This document shows positions 33,167 to 40,794 of a stretch of DNA of 64,000 nt, in pieces. Position 1 is the first letter of the stretch. Every line of letters begins with the position of its first letter. A program made the position numbers and the translations under genes. Source of the stretch: PALSA-968 sp964387075 (lineage in GTDB: Bacteria > Bacteroidota > Bacteroidia > B-17B0 > Aurantibacillaceae); the NCBI GenBank assembly GCA_964387075.1, contig CAYLVB010000008.1, positions 124,001 to 188,000 of the forward strand, in the 5' to 3' direction. The notes under the pieces were generated by a model that worked only from the letters and a program-made list of their open reading frames with translations, searched no databases and was not told where the DNA came from.

Positions 33167-34324
33167 ATGATAAAGTATAACGGGGTGATTAACTCCAAGT
33201 TACCCGCCGTTGGAACCACCATTTTTACGGTGATGAGCAAGCTGGCGGCAGAGAATAATGCCATTAACCTGTCGCAGGGCTTTCCCGACTTCAGCTGTTC
33301 TGATAAGCTGGTTGACCTGGTGACCGGGTACATGAAAAAAGGCTTTAACCAGTACCCGCCTATGCAGGGAGCGATGCCTTTGCGGGAAAGAATTGCCGAG
33401 ATGGTTGAAGGACTTTACGGAACGGCTTATAATCCGGATACTGAAATTAACGTTACTGCCGGCGCCACGCAGGCGATCTATACTGCTATCTCTGCTTTTG
33501 CACGTGAAGGCGATGAAGTGATCGTTTTTGAACCCGCTTACGATTGTTATGTGCCCGCGATAGAGATGAATGGCGGAAAACCAATATACGTGAAACTTCA
33601 GCAACCTGATTTTTCGATCGACTGGCAAATGGTGAAGAAACTGGTGAACCATCATACGCGGATGATCATTATTAATACGCCGCATAACCCTAGTGGCGCC
33701 ATTTTTAAAGAGAAAGATCTGAAGGAACTGGAGAAGCTGACGAGAGATACGGACATTATTGTTTTGAGCGATGAGGTGTACGAGCACATGTTCTTTAATG
33801 AAGCGAAGCACTGGAGTGTGGCAAGGAATAAAGCGCTGGCCGAGAGAAGTATCCTGGTTTCTTCTTTTGGAAAAACAGTGCATACCACGGGTTGGAAGAT
33901 CGGCTACGTGGCTGCGCCTGCTAATTTGATGGTGGAGTTTAGAAAAGTGCACCAGTTTTTGGTATTCACCTGCAACCACCCCATACAATTGGCGCTGGCC
34001 GATTTTTTAAAGGAAAAGGAAAATTACAGCGAGGTCAAGAATTTCTATAGACAAAAGCGCGACCTCTTTGCTAAATTAATTAAAGGTTCGCGTTTTACTT
34101 TCGAGCCCGCCGCCGGAACGTATTTTCAATTACTGAATTACAAATCCATCAGCGACGAAAAAGATACTGATTTTGCTATACGCTTGACCAAAGAGCACAA
34201 AATTGCTTCGGTGCCGCTCTCTGTCTTCTATCATCTACCCGAAGACAATAAACTATTGCGCTTCTGCTTCGCTAAGAAAGATGAGACGCTGGAGAAGGCG
34301 GCGGAGATACTTTGTAAGTTGTAA
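33167..34324 (+). CDS. ybdL: Methionine aminotransferase, YbdL type
   Basis: 385 residues. A class I PLP aminotransferase with preference for Met, His and aromatic residues in E. coli YbdL; it may serve methionine salvage or aromatic degradation. Motifs: INLSQGFPDFSC (~32-43), NVTAGATQAIYTAI, NTPHNPSGAIF, SDEVYEHM, the Schiff-base lysine in SSFGKTVHTTGWKIGYV (~240), and the C-terminal LRFCFAKKDETLE. A -7 box TATTTTTG lies at 33142-33149. Followed by a toxin-antitoxin pair with its own promoter. Confidence 0.9.
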   Translation: MIKYNGVINSKLPAVGTTIFTVMSKLAAENNAINLSQGFPDFSCSDKLVDLVTGYMKKGFNQYPPMQGAMPLRERIAEMVEGLYGTAYNPDTEINVTAGATQAIYTAISAFAREGDEVIVFEPAYDCYVPAIEMNGGKPIYVKLQQPDFSIDWQMVKKLVNHHTRMIIINTPHNPSGAIFKEKDLKELEKLTRDTDIIVLSDEVYEHMFFNEAKHWSVARNKALAERSILVSSFGKTVHTTGWKIGYVAAPANLMVEFRKVHQFLVFTCNHPIQLALADFLKEKENYSEVKNFYRQKRDLFAKLIKGSRFTFEPAAGTYFQLLNYKSISDEKDTDFAIRLTKEHKIASVPLSVFYHLPEDNKLLRFCFAKKDETLEKAAEILCKL

Positions 34325-34347
34325 TTTATAAAATTGTTGTACCTTTG
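34319..34347 (+). promoter_or_regulatory. Promoter of the toxin-antitoxin pair
   Basis: TTG (34319-34321), 18 bases, TACCTTTG (34340-34347); ATG at 34370. Spacing and sequence fit the Bacteroidota -33/-7 consensus. Confidence 0.6.
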
Positions 34348-34369
34348 TATAGGGAAAAAATAAGGAAAA

Positions 34370-34600
34370 ATGCGTGTTACGATAGATGTAAAAGATAATA
34401 AGGCAGCTTTTTTAATGGAGCTTCTAAAAAGTCTTAAATATGTGAAGGTGAAAGAGGAAAAAGACTGGGCGGATGACCTGGATTCTTTCCAGAAAAAATT
34501 TATAGAGCAAGGGCTTGATGATCTTAAAAAAAAGCGCGTTGTTTCCTATGATGAAGTAAAGCGCAAAGCCTTGAAAATGATCGTTGCCAAAACCAAATGA
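34370..34600 (+). CDS. Antitoxin of a type II toxin-antitoxin pair
   Basis: 76 residues, highly charged. A short N-terminal beta strand (MRVTIDV) and helix (KAAFLMELLKSLKYV) look like a dimerising DNA-binding start, followed by a flexible acidic/basic tail with FQKKFIEQGLDDLKKKRVVSYDEV, typical of RelB-like antitoxin tails that wrap the toxin. Family not certain. The stop overlaps the toxin start by four bases (ATGA), the usual arrangement. The pair would autoregulate its own promoter. Confidence 0.78.
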   Translation: MRVTIDVKDNKAAFLMELLKSLKYVKVKEEKDWADDLDSFQKKFIEQGLDDLKKKRVVSYDEVKRKALKMIVAKTK

Positions 34601-34875
34601 ATATAATTTGGTCTGCCACAGCAGAAAAAACCTACCTGCTGGTTATTGAACAAATCCTGGAGAAGTGGACTGTAAAAGAAGCCCGTCGGTTTATGTCTGA
34701 TGTGGATCGGTTGCTTTTGCTCTTGAACAAAGATCCTCGAATATGCCCTAAGTCAAAAATTTATAGCCTCCGTAAATGTCTTGTGAATGAGCACATTTCC
34801 CTCATTCATAAGAACTACAAGAGCCGCATTGAGCTGGTAACTTTTATCTATAACCGCAGCGGACATGCGTTTTAA
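34597..34875 (+). CDS. RelE/ParE family toxin
   Basis: 92 residues. The RelE/ParE fold is visible: NIIWSATAEKTYLLVIEQILEKW, a helix pair through RRFMSDVDRLLLLLNKDPRICP, the basic strand SLRKCLVNEHISLIHKNYKSRIELVTFIYNRSGHAF. RelE relatives cut mRNA on the ribosome and ParE relatives poison gyrase; which applies here cannot be told from the sequence. The gene starts within the antitoxin stop. It lies in an accessory stretch next to a T9SS cargo and transposase debris. Confidence 0.85.
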   Translation: MNIIWSATAEKTYLLVIEQILEKWTVKEARRFMSDVDRLLLLLNKDPRICPKSKIYSLRKCLVNEHISLIHKNYKSRIELVTFIYNRSGHAF

Positions 34876-34923
34876 TCCGTGTCCCCATAAGGCTGGACGA
34901 AAATGCGGGGTATTGTTGGCTGC

Positions 34924-36552
34924 TTATTGCGTTCTAAGGATCTTGTGCGTCTTGTTGTCGAGAGATGTTCTTAAGAAGTACACACCACTTGTAAGATTTT
35001 GCAGGTTAATAACAGACTCTCCTGCAGGCAACTTGCCGCTTAAGATATTCCTTCCAAGCTGATCGGTAATTACGTAAGGGGTTTCTTCCCTAGAGAAGAC
35101 CGTTAGACTGCCTTGAGTAGGATTGGGGTAGAGGTTTATTTCCTTTCTGAATGTACCTATGGCAGAAGTTGTGTTGCCCACGAATATATCCTGGACTTCC
35201 GAAGCGCTTAGCGCTCGGTCCCAAATACCAATATCATCTATATTGCCTTTAAATTGCGCACCTCCTGAAGGTAGATTGTTCTCCGCGCCAAAACGCAAAG
35301 TACAATTTGTTGGAATTGTGTTTAAGGAAGAAGTATATGTAAGAACCGACACTCCGTCCTGATAGATGGTCCAGTTGGTAGCGCTTCTAGTCCATATAGT
35401 ATTATGCCAACTTGTAAAACCTGAAGGTATTTGAACGAGAGCGGTGTCTGGGCTAACGATACTCCAGCTGCCTGGGATGCCATCCCCCAGCCCGAAGTGC
35501 AGGTCATAGGACGGTCCCATGTTTGAATTAAACACTAATACTTCGGTAGGATGCGGGTTAGTGTTAAATAATTCCTGAGTCATTTTGGTTGAATCTGTAG
35601 TTTGCCACCAGATTGATAAAGTATGCGGAGTGCTAGGGTCATAAAAATTGGTATTGGTTTCGATCCAGTCATCAACGCCGTCTAAATAGTAGGCATTGTT
35701 TGCTGCACTGAACCTGTCTTGCGTGAGAGCGGCCCCATTAATAGCAGAACTATGATTATTATTTCCACTTTCGTCGTTCGAATTTCCGCAAAAAGGATAA
35801 GAAGCTACTAAACCAGTTAATAAAGAACCAGTGAATGGATTACAATTTGAAGCAACTGTTTCACTAAAGATTTGAGTGATTTCAGTTTGCGACAATGCCC
35901 TATTCCAAATTCCAATATCATCAAGCGTACCGCTCCAAGACCAATTTGGTGTAAATGTTGGACGATGTGTTCCAAGACATAGATTGTCAGTACTAGTCCC
36001 AATAGAATTAAAAGCAACACTTATAGTTGTATCGAGCAAACCGTTGGTATAAAGACTAATTGTTTGGGAACTTGAATCAAAAACTGAAACAACATGAACC
36101 CAGCTGAGTGTTGGAACTAAATATCCGTAATCTGAGTTTAAGAAATTAAGGTCGGAAGGCACATAAGGTCCTGCAACCAACTGGTAGGCATCGTCTACTG
36201 GAGGTAGTGCTGACTTCGATACAATACCTCTTGTATCATTAAAATCAGAAGCAAAAAGCCAAGCGCTTATAGTAATTGAACCGGTAATATTCAACGACGC
36301 TGCATTACCACAATCAATATAGTCGCCGATCCCATCAAAAGCGTAAGCTGAATTCAAATTTCCTAATCTGTCAGTGGTCAAAACTGTACCGCCGACTAAA
36401 GTTCCATTGTTACCATTCCCACTCTCATCATTAGCATTTCCGTTAAACGGCCACCAACCAACCAATCCATTGGTAGGAATATAAGATGGCGGTTGTGCTA
36501 AGAGAGGCGTTGAGCAAAGCGCCAGCAGGATGAGGATTAATTGTTTTTTCAT
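34924..36552 (-). CDS. T9SS-secreted protein with two LamG domains
   Basis: About 542 residues from the ATG at 36552, chosen because MKKQLILILLALCSTPLLAQ is a clean signal peptide. Two concanavalin-A/LamG lectin-like domains: the first from NGLVGWWPFNGNANDESG (~residues 30-210), the second from GLVASYPFCGNSNDESG (~245-450). Both end with DDIGIWNRALS / DDIGIWDRALSASEV. The T9SS sorting domain starts at LYPNPTQGS (~475) and runs to the end. Likely a secreted carbohydrate-binding or adhesion protein. No catalytic domain seen. Confidence 0.88.
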   Translation of the reverse strand: MKKQLILILLALCSTPLLAQPPSYIPTNGLVGWWPFNGNANDESGNGNNGTLVGGTVLTTDRLGNLNSAYAFDGIGDYIDCGNAASLNITGSITISAWLFASDFNDTRGIVSKSALPPVDDAYQLVAGPYVPSDLNFLNSDYGYLVPTLSWVHVVSVFDSSSQTISLYTNGLLDTTISVAFNSIGTSTDNLCLGTHRPTFTPNWSWSGTLDDIGIWNRALSQTEITQIFSETVASNCNPFTGSLLTGLVASYPFCGNSNDESGNNNHSSAINGAALTQDRFSAANNAYYLDGVDDWIETNTNFYDPSTPHTLSIWWQTTDSTKMTQELFNTNPHPTEVLVFNSNMGPSYDLHFGLGDGIPGSWSIVSPDTALVQIPSGFTSWHNTIWTRSATNWTIYQDGVSVLTYTSSLNTIPTNCTLRFGAENNLPSGGAQFKGNIDDIGIWDRALSASEVQDIFVGNTTSAIGTFRKEINLYPNPTQGSLTVFSREETPYVITDQLGRNILSGKLPAGESVINLQNLTSGVYFLRTSLDNKTHKILRTQ

Positions 36553-36663
36553 AGTGATTTGTTTATTGATGTTTTGATTTTCGCGCAAAATAACTGTCAG
36601 CATTTCGGTTATTCCGAATGTTTCAGTTTCATTTTGGTTTGTAACCGGTTTCGCAGTTGACTA

Positions 36664-37938
36664 TCAGGCTATTGAAACGGTCAAACAATCCTTGTTGATC
36701 TTATAAATGAATCTTCTTTTGTCGTTTTTGTCCTTTTCCCGCACGATAAGCCCGGGGTGATCTTTCTCGAGGGCACTCAATAAACGATGCCGGCGAAGCT
36801 TACGGCTGTCAAGTTCCAAATGACCTATTTCAAGCAACTCATCCAGTTCTTCCGTGTTCAAAACAGTTTTCGGGTGCGCACAGATAGTATTGCATAGATC
36901 AGATTGCTCCGGATTGTTTAGCGGTAGATCATCCATAATTTCCGGCACTTGTTTTTTTCGTCGCCTGAGCCAATATAAAGACCCCGCCAGGGTAATAATA
37001 AATCCGCCTGCCAGAAACGCATAGTTTTTATAAGGAATATTGGCAGACTTTTGTTCCGGTAATAATTCAAATACTCGGGCTTGGACAACGTTCTTTTTCC
37101 AGAGTTCCGCCATATCAAGCGTATCATAAACTTCGCCCACGCTGGAAGTGGTTAGAGATCTCCTGAGCATTTTATCCCGGTCAATAGACGTGATCTGCGT
37201 AGTGGCAACAAATCCTGCCTCTTCATTTTTGATAATTACATAGCTCTTTGTGGTGGGATTCACCAGCAAGGAGTAAAGATTTCCTTTTTGGAAACAGAAA
37301 TTCTCCAGGTAGAAAGTTGTTCCCGCTATCCTGGCCGCTGTATCGGCAAACCTGCTTTTCTCCCAGCTCATCGTTCGCAGATCTAACCTATAGAGAAAAG
37401 TATCCTTTATATCAGGAGCTACAGAGTTACCTCCTTTCACATTATTGAGACTATAAACAAAGTGTCCGGTTTTAAACGCTATGCCACGGATAAAAGATGG
37501 GCCAGGACCTTCGGTAGGTTTAAAGGACCATTCTTTGAGATGCAAATTGAAATATTCCAGGTTGTTGTTGGTGCTGAACATTCCATACCCTCCGAGATTA
37601 CACAGGCTTCCTTGCCACTCAAATAAATAACTGTCGAAGTTTGCGCCATGCCATACACTTTGGTCAATCCGCTCAGCGCTATCACCATTCAATTTAAACA
37701 GGAAATGGAATCCATCAGGGTTAAATAGTGTGTCATTATTAACTATACAGAAATTCGCTTTTCCAAGCTGCAGCGGGACGGTCTTGCTCATTTCTCCAAA
37801 TTGAGAAGTAATCACCTTTATGATATATTCTTCCTGTTTGGGTTTGAGTTGTTGTGCTATACTTTGACGCCAGGCTATAAGAGCCAGGAAAATTAACAGG
37901 ATATTTTTGGGTTTCGTTCGGAAATTCACCACAAACAC
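36664..37938 (-). CDS. Membrane protein with propeller-like exterior and cytoplasmic winged-helix-like end
   Basis: 424 residues with a GTG start, needed for the signal-type N-terminus (to ~residue 29). A -7 box TATATTTG lies at 37959-37952. Residues ~35-290 resemble a Kelch-type beta-propeller (repeated WxHGANFDSYLFEW, YFNLHLKEWSF, LYRLDLRTMSWEKS blades). One membrane helix (~305-328) leads to a cytosolic part, which ends in LELDSRKLRRHRLLSALEKDHPGLIVREKDKNDKRRFIY-like sequence with the look of a winged helix. It may be a one-component transmembrane regulator. I do not know the family. Divergent from an XRE regulator. Confidence 0.65.
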   Translation of the reverse strand: MFVVNFRTKPKNILLIFLALIAWRQSIAQQLKPKQEEYIIKVITSQFGEMSKTVPLQLGKANFCIVNNDTLFNPDGFHFLFKLNGDSAERIDQSVWHGANFDSYLFEWQGSLCNLGGYGMFSTNNNLEYFNLHLKEWSFKPTEGPGPSFIRGIAFKTGHFVYSLNNVKGGNSVAPDIKDTFLYRLDLRTMSWEKSRFADTAARIAGTTFYLENFCFQKGNLYSLLVNPTTKSYVIIKNEEAGFVATTQITSIDRDKMLRRSLTTSSVGEVYDTLDMAELWKKNVVQARVFELLPEQKSANIPYKNYAFLAGGFIITLAGSLYWLRRRKKQVPEIMDDLPLNNPEQSDLCNTICAHPKTVLNTEELDELLEIGHLELDSRKLRRHRLLSALEKDHPGLIVREKDKNDKRRFIYKINKDCLTVSIA

Positions 37939-38036
37939 TTTGGAAATGAAGCAAATATATCAAAAATTATCAAAAAGCAAATTAAATTGGCATTTAGGCA
38001 ATTCAAATAATTGGTACTTGCACTGTAAAATTTACC

Positions 38037-38387
38037 ATGCACGCAGGCAAGAAGATAAAGATGTTGAGGGCCTTAAAAGGGTTCAAGCAGGAAGACCTGG
38101 CCGGCAAGATAAACAAAACCCGTGCGCTCGTTTCTCATATAGAACAAACCGGTAAAGTAAATAACTACACACTGAATTCTATTTTAAAAGCGCTTGGTAT
38201 CTCAAACGAAGAATTTGAGAAGTTCGATGGCAAGGATGCCATAAAACCATATCGCTCACAGGAAGAGGATGAAGTAAAAATGCTCAAAGAGCGTTTGGAG
38301 AGTTATCAAAAAGAAAACAGGGCGCTCAAAGAGTTAATTCAATCGCAAAAGAAACTCATTGCGGTTCTGGAGAAGAAGAAAGGCTAG
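38037..38387 (+). CDS. XRE-family helix-turn-helix regulator with coiled-coil tail
   Basis: 116 residues. The N-terminal HTH (KIKMLRALKGFKQEDLAGKINKTRALVSHIEQTGKV, ~5-40) is of the lambda-repressor/XRE type, followed by LKALGISNEEFEKF and a C-terminal coiled coil (EVKMLKERLESYQKENRALKELI, ~82-104) probably for dimerisation. The gene is divergent from the propeller-TM protein and ends four bases before the convergent transposase stop. It may control its divergent neighbour. Confidence 0.85.
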   Translation: MHAGKKIKMLRALKGFKQEDLAGKINKTRALVSHIEQTGKVNNYTLNSILKALGISNEEFEKFDGKDAIKPYRSQEEDEVKMLKERLESYQKENRALKELIQSQKKLIAVLEKKKG

Positions 38388-38391
38388 TTTT

Positions 38392-38853
38392 CTATTCAAC
38401 AGCCTCAAAAATGTATTTTGTATCGTATTCAACCCGGTAACTTTCCAGGAAATCAATATACTCCTGCGTAAAGGTCTTTTTGGCGTGATGTTCTTCCTGA
38501 AGGTCAATATAATTTATAACCTTATCCAATTGTGATTCGGAAACCGAAAAGGCCCCGAATCCCTCCTGCCACCTGAAGGTCCCTTTGATAAACCCTTTCG
38601 AATTGATCCATTTCGATGAATTTGCTTTAATGTCTTTCATGAGGTCTGATAACGAAACGTCTGGTTTTATGCTTAGCAAAATGTGGATATGGTCCGGCAT
38701 GCCGTTGATGGCATAAACCTTTTGTTTATTCCCATTTACGATCCCACAAATGTATTTGTACAACTCCTCTTTCCAGGTTTTGCTAATGATGTTTTCTCTT
38801 CCTTTTACGGCGAATACCGCGTGGATGTATATTTTGCTGTATGTGTTTGGCAT
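38392..38853 (-). CDS. IS200-like (Y1) transposase, REP-associated type
   Basis: 153 residues from the ATG at 38853. The Y1 HUH transposase features are MPDHIHILLSI (HIH metal pair, ~69-79) and a C-terminal Y...EEHHAKKTF (Tyr in VINYIDLQ, ~125), plus WQEGFGAFSVSES. Y1 transposases cut single-stranded DNA at hairpins. The protein resembles the RAYT group, which process palindromic REP elements rather than form classical insertion sequences. Upstream lies a tandem array of its own 5' coding end and CCCCTACGGGG palindromes, supporting this. The open frame extends upstream into the repeat, but the family start is MPNTYSKIYIHAVF. Confidence 0.85.
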   Translation of the reverse strand: MPNTYSKIYIHAVFAVKGRENIISKTWKEELYKYICGIVNGNKQKVYAINGMPDHIHILLSIKPDVSLSDLMKDIKANSSKWINSKGFIKGTFRWQEGFGAFSVSESQLDKVINYIDLQEEHHAKKTFTQEYIDFLESYRVEYDTKYIFEAVE

Positions 38854-38935
38854 GATGATGTCGCCCCTACGGGGTTTGAATTTTGTGATTATTGTTTCTA
38901 TTGAGATATTTCCCCTACGGGGAGGAAAAATAAAA

Positions 38936-39004
38936 TTATTTTTTGAAAATGAACCGCTCGGCGAATACGGCGTGGATGTATATTTTGCTGTATGTGTTTG
39001 GCAT
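38936..39004 (-). pseudogene. Truncated transposase 5' copy 1
   Basis: Starts with the same MPNTYSKIYIHAVFA as the transposase, then switches to ERFIFKK and stops after 22 residues. Part of the tandem array. Confidence 0.8.
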
Positions 39005-39086
39005 GATGATGTCACCCCTACGGGGTTTGAATTTTGTGATTATTGTTTCTATTGAGATATTTCCCCTACGGGGAGGAAAAATAAAA

Positions 39087-39155
39087 TTATTTTTTGAAAA
39101 TGAACCGCTCGGCGAATACCGCGTGGATGTATATTTTGCTGTATGTGTTTGGCAT
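39087..39155 (-). pseudogene. Truncated transposase 5' copy 2
   Basis: Same 22-residue frame as the copy at 38936, 151 bases on. Confidence 0.8.
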
Positions 39156-39237
39156 GATGATGTCGCCCCTACGGGGTTTGAATTTTGTGATTATTGTTTC
39201 TATTGAGATATTTCCCCTACGGGGAACAAAAATAAAA

Positions 39238-39306
39238 TTATTTTTTGAAAATGAACCGCTCGGCGAATACGGCGTGGATGTATATTTTGCTGTATGTGTT
39301 TGGCAT
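39238..39306 (-). pseudogene. Truncated transposase 5' copy 3
   Basis: Same 22-residue frame again, 151 bases on. All three copies keep an open frame and the start codon. Confidence 0.8.
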
Positions 39307-39429
39307 GATGATGTCACCCCTACGGGGTTTGAATTTTGTGATTATTGTTTCTATTGAGATATTTCCCCTACGGGGAACAAAAATAAAACAATTTTGTGAT
39401 GACAATAATTTTGCGTGAAAAATGTATTT

Positions 39430-39518
39430 GACTCCGTAGGAGTCCCATCCCAATAGAAAAATAAAAAGAGAATAAATGAAACCCCGTAGGGGTGATATAT
39501 TAATAGCCCCGTAGGGGC
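39430..39518. repeat. Cluster of three further REP-like palindromes
   Basis: GACTCCGTAGGAGTC (39430-39444), ACCCCGTAGGGGT (39481-39493) and GCCCCGTAGGGGC (39506-39518). Their cores are the reverse complement of the CCCCTACGGGG units in the array, as in inverted REP clusters (BIMEs). The last ends five bases before the dihydroorotase stop codon and might also act as its terminator. Confidence 0.8.
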
Positions 39519-39522
39519 GATG

Positions 39523-40794
39523 TTATTTACACACCACCATCCGGCTGTTATTCACCACCGCGATGGCTTTGCCGGTGAATTTTGTTCCTAAGAAAGGCGT
39601 GTTCTTGCTTTTGGAGGCAATTTGTTTTTCGCTGAATTCCCATTCTAATTTTGGGTTGAAGATGGTGAGGTTGGCTTTTTCTCCTTCTTTGATCACCGGT
39701 ATTTCGAGGCCGAGAATTTTTCTGGGGTTGATGCTGAGCTTTTCTACTATTTGCATCGTCTCCGCCTTGTCGTGCAGCGCGGTGTTGGCGGCGGCGTAGG
39801 CAGTTTCCAGTGCTATTATCCCGAAGGCGGCGTGATCGAACTCTACATCTTTGTTCTCTATGTCTTCCGGACAATGATCGCTCACGATCACGTCGATGGA
39901 GTCGTTCACCACCGCGCGCTTCAGCGCTTCTGTTTCACTCTTGTCGCGCAGCGGCGGATTGGTTTTTAAATTCGTATCAAACTCCTCGAGACTTTCGTCA
40001 TTCAGCAGGAGTTGGTGCGCGGCTATTCCTGCGCTTATCTGCAATCCTTTGCTCTTCGCTTGCTTCACGCTATCCGCGCCGTGTTTCGTAGAGATCGTTG
40101 GTATGTGCATCCTTCCGCCGGCATAGCTCAGCAGGTTGATGTTTCTCTGTACCATCAGCTCTTCGGCAAGCGCGGGCATTCCTTTCAATCCCATGTGCGT
40201 GGAGACCTCTCCTTCGTTCATTTGTCCGCCGGCCGTTAAACTTTGTTCTTCGCAGTGTGTGATCACCACCGTTCCTGTGTCCTGCGAGTATTGCAGCAGT
40301 CGCACCAGTAGCCCCGAATCCCTGATCGAATTCTTATAGTCGCTGAAGGCGATCGCGCCGGCCTGTTTCATGTCGTACATCTCGGTCATCTCTTTTCCTT
40401 CGCTGCTTTGCGTGAGGCATCCCGCAGGGTAAACATCCACTACGTTGTTGCGGCAGGAGTTCACCACGTATTCTATCTGCGATTTAGTGTGCAGCGGTGG
40501 GTTTGTGGCCGGCATCACACATACACCGGTAAATCCTCCCTGGGCCGCGGCTCTCATGCCGCTTTGCAGATCTTCTTTGTATTCGTGCCCGGGATCGCAG
40601 AAGTTGGCCTGCATATCAAACCAGCCCGGCGAAGCGTGCAGGTTCTCCTGCTCCAGCACCCGCGCGTTCTTATCCGCTTTCAGGTTGGCGCCTATCCCGG
40701 TGATCACTCCGCCTTCGATCAGTATGTCGACCGTTTTTTTGTTGTGTGGCGAGTTGGGGTCGACCACTTTTACATTTTTAATTAAATAGCTCAT
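39523..40794 (-). CDS. pyrC: Dihydroorotase-family protein with degenerate metal site
   Basis: 423 residues, amidohydrolase fold of the class I (PyrC/PyrX) dihydroorotase type. N-terminus SYLIKNVKVVDPNSPHNKKTVDILI. The canonical D-x-H-x-H-LREPG becomes D60-M-Q62-A-N64-FCDPG, losing both metal histidines and the substrate Arg. Later elements are also altered: THCEEQ, AAHQLLLNDE (usual HHLLLTDE) and SDHCPED (usual TDHAPH). Related Bacteroidota proteins annotated as dihydroorotase show similar NANF motifs. It may be a structural partner of aspartate transcarbamylase (like PyrC'/PyrX) or a changed enzyme. The start overlaps the stop of the upstream BatA-like gene (ATGA). Confidence 0.8.
   Translation of the reverse strand: MSYLIKNVKVVDPNSPHNKKTVDILIEGGVITGIGANLKADKNARVLEQENLHASPGWFDMQANFCDPGHEYKEDLQSGMRAAAQGGFTGVCVMPATNPPLHTKSQIEYVVNSCRNNVVDVYPAGCLTQSSEGKEMTEMYDMKQAGAIAFSDYKNSIRDSGLLVRLLQYSQDTGTVVITHCEEQSLTAGGQMNEGEVSTHMGLKGMPALAEELMVQRNINLLSYAGGRMHIPTISTKHGADSVKQAKSKGLQISAGIAAHQLLLNDESLEEFDTNLKTNPPLRDKSETEALKRAVVNDSIDVIVSDHCPEDIENKDVEFDHAAFGIIALETAYAAANTALHDKAETMQIVEKLSINPRKILGLEIPVIKEGEKANLTIFNPKLEWEFSEKQIASKSKNTPFLGTKFTGKAIAVVNNSRMVVCK

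Larger units (their letters stand above)
38821..39390 (-). repeat. Four-copy 151-bp tandem array upstream of the transposase
   Basis: Units begin at 38821, 38972, 39123 and 39274. Each contains (minus strand) the first ~15 codons of the transposase and two CCCCTACGGGG palindromes 48 bases apart. Copies 1 and 3 share GTCGCCCC and copies 2 and 4 share GTCACCCC; copies 1 and 2 end in GGGGAGGAAA and copies 3 and 4 in GGGGAACAAA. The first unit merges with the real gene; the others end in GAGCGGTTCATTTTCAAAAAATAA. It is not a CRISPR array: there are no short repeats with unique spacers. Confidence 0.92.

Noticed and set aside
38943..39357. Plus-strand open frames across the 151-bp units (MKMNRSANTAWMYIL...)
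   Set aside because: They are antisense to the transposase 5' copies and exist only because 151-bp units with matching stops keep the frame open.
38821..39390. Possible CRISPR array
   Set aside because: The repeats are 151 bases long, contiguous and contain coding sequence; there are no unique spacers or cas genes.
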